This document shows, one piece after another, positions 6,130 through 6,270 of a DNA stretch of 6,270 bases. How positions within the stretch are numbered: the first letter of the stretch is position 1; the number at the start of each line of letters is the position of its first letter. A program made the position numbers and the translations under genes. This DNA comes from Erythrobacter sp. UBA2510 (GTDB taxonomy: Bacteria; Pseudomonadota; Alphaproteobacteria; Sphingomonadales; Sphingomonadaceae), in contig DDNW01000094.1 of assembly GCA_002341345.1 (NCBI GenBank), positions 4,026 to 10,295 of the forward strand, read 5' to 3'. Under the pieces are notes generated by a model that had not been told where the DNA came from, did no database searches, and saw only the letters and a program-made list of their open reading frames with translations.

Positions 6130-6270
6130 AATATTCCTCTATCTTCTTCTGGATGTCGGACATGGTCTGGACTTCATCAGGCAGCTTCGCGGCGTCGATG
6201 AACTCGGCGTAGACCTCGGTGAAATCCATCTTCGACAGGTCGAGGCTCGCGAACTCGTGGATGCTGAATC
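6101..6270 (-). CDS. traN: C-terminal end of probable TraN, outer-membrane mating-pair stabilisation protein (partial)
   Basis: The frame enters the window at its right edge and stops at TGA 6103-6101, giving the last 55 residues. It begins FSIHEFASLDLSKMDFTEVY and ends EEYYARSAPGGG. The pattern of F..EF..LD.SK.DF.E.Y near the end is, as I remember the family, how F-type TraN proteins finish, and position directly upstream of traF fits the usual traN-traF-traH-traG order. TraN is an outer-membrane, cysteine-rich protein that helps stabilise mating pairs through the recipient surface. The cysteine-rich body lies outside the window, so identity rests on a short tail and synteny. Its last 29 nt overlap traF if traF starts at 6129. 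Confidence 0.65.
   Translation of the reverse strand, partial: FSIHEFASLDLSKMDFTEVYAEFIDAAKLPDEVQTMSDIQKKIEEYYARSAPGGG
6135..6140 (-). promoter_or_regulatory. Shine-Dalgarno site favouring the upstream traF start
   Basis: AGAGGA, inside the end of traN, lies 5 nt before ATG 6129. It is the best ribosome site near traF and argues for that start, although the signal peptide would look more normal from ATG 6033. Confidence 0.55.

Noticed and set aside
5110..6201. Plus-strand frame of 363 codons
   Set aside because: Antisense to traH, traF and the traN end, with an Arg/His-rich product and no recognisable domain.

Overview
The window is a GC-rich, alphaproteobacterial-looking stretch, probably from a conjugative plasmid or integrative element of a sphingomonad-type host. 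The host guess is inferred from composition and gene style, not from any marker gene. Roughly the right 85% (945-6270, minus strand) is the distal part of an F-type (MPF_F) type IV secretion operon, read right to left: the C-terminal end of a probable traN, then traF, traH and traG. The genes are packed end to end. traN and traF overlap by 29 nt if the upstream traF start is used, traF and traH overlap by one base (TGATG), and traH and traG are 20 nt apart. This suggests one polycistronic message with translational coupling. The products are the mating-pair stabilisation and pilus-assembly group: TraN at the outer membrane, periplasmic TraF and TraH, and TraG in the inner membrane.

TraF here keeps a CXXC motif in a thioredoxin-like domain. 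TraH has six cysteines in its mature part and the large TraG loop has two, so TraF may act as the thiol-disulfide enzyme for its own operon partners. F TraF lacks this motif, and F uses TrbB for that job.

The left 944 bases hold four small, tightly packed genes. On the plus strand, facing traG end to end with a 6-nt gap, is a 70-residue protein with a C-terminal membrane anchor (726-938). Divergent from it is a minus-strand run: a 69-residue protein starting at GTG (424-633), a 66-residue frame that looks coding but has no ATG, GTG, TTG or CTG start and has an ideal Shine-Dalgarno site in front of an ATA codon (191-391), and the N-terminus of a protein that leaves the window at base 1 and resembles sigma-70 region 4 (1-165). 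A 92-bp divergent intergenic region (634-725) separates the two directions and carries a possible promoter and a 7-bp inverted repeat.

The tra genes are well-known families. The least explained part is the small-gene cluster at the end of the transfer operon. No RNA genes, CRISPR array, insertion sequence, origin or convincing intrinsic terminator was seen.
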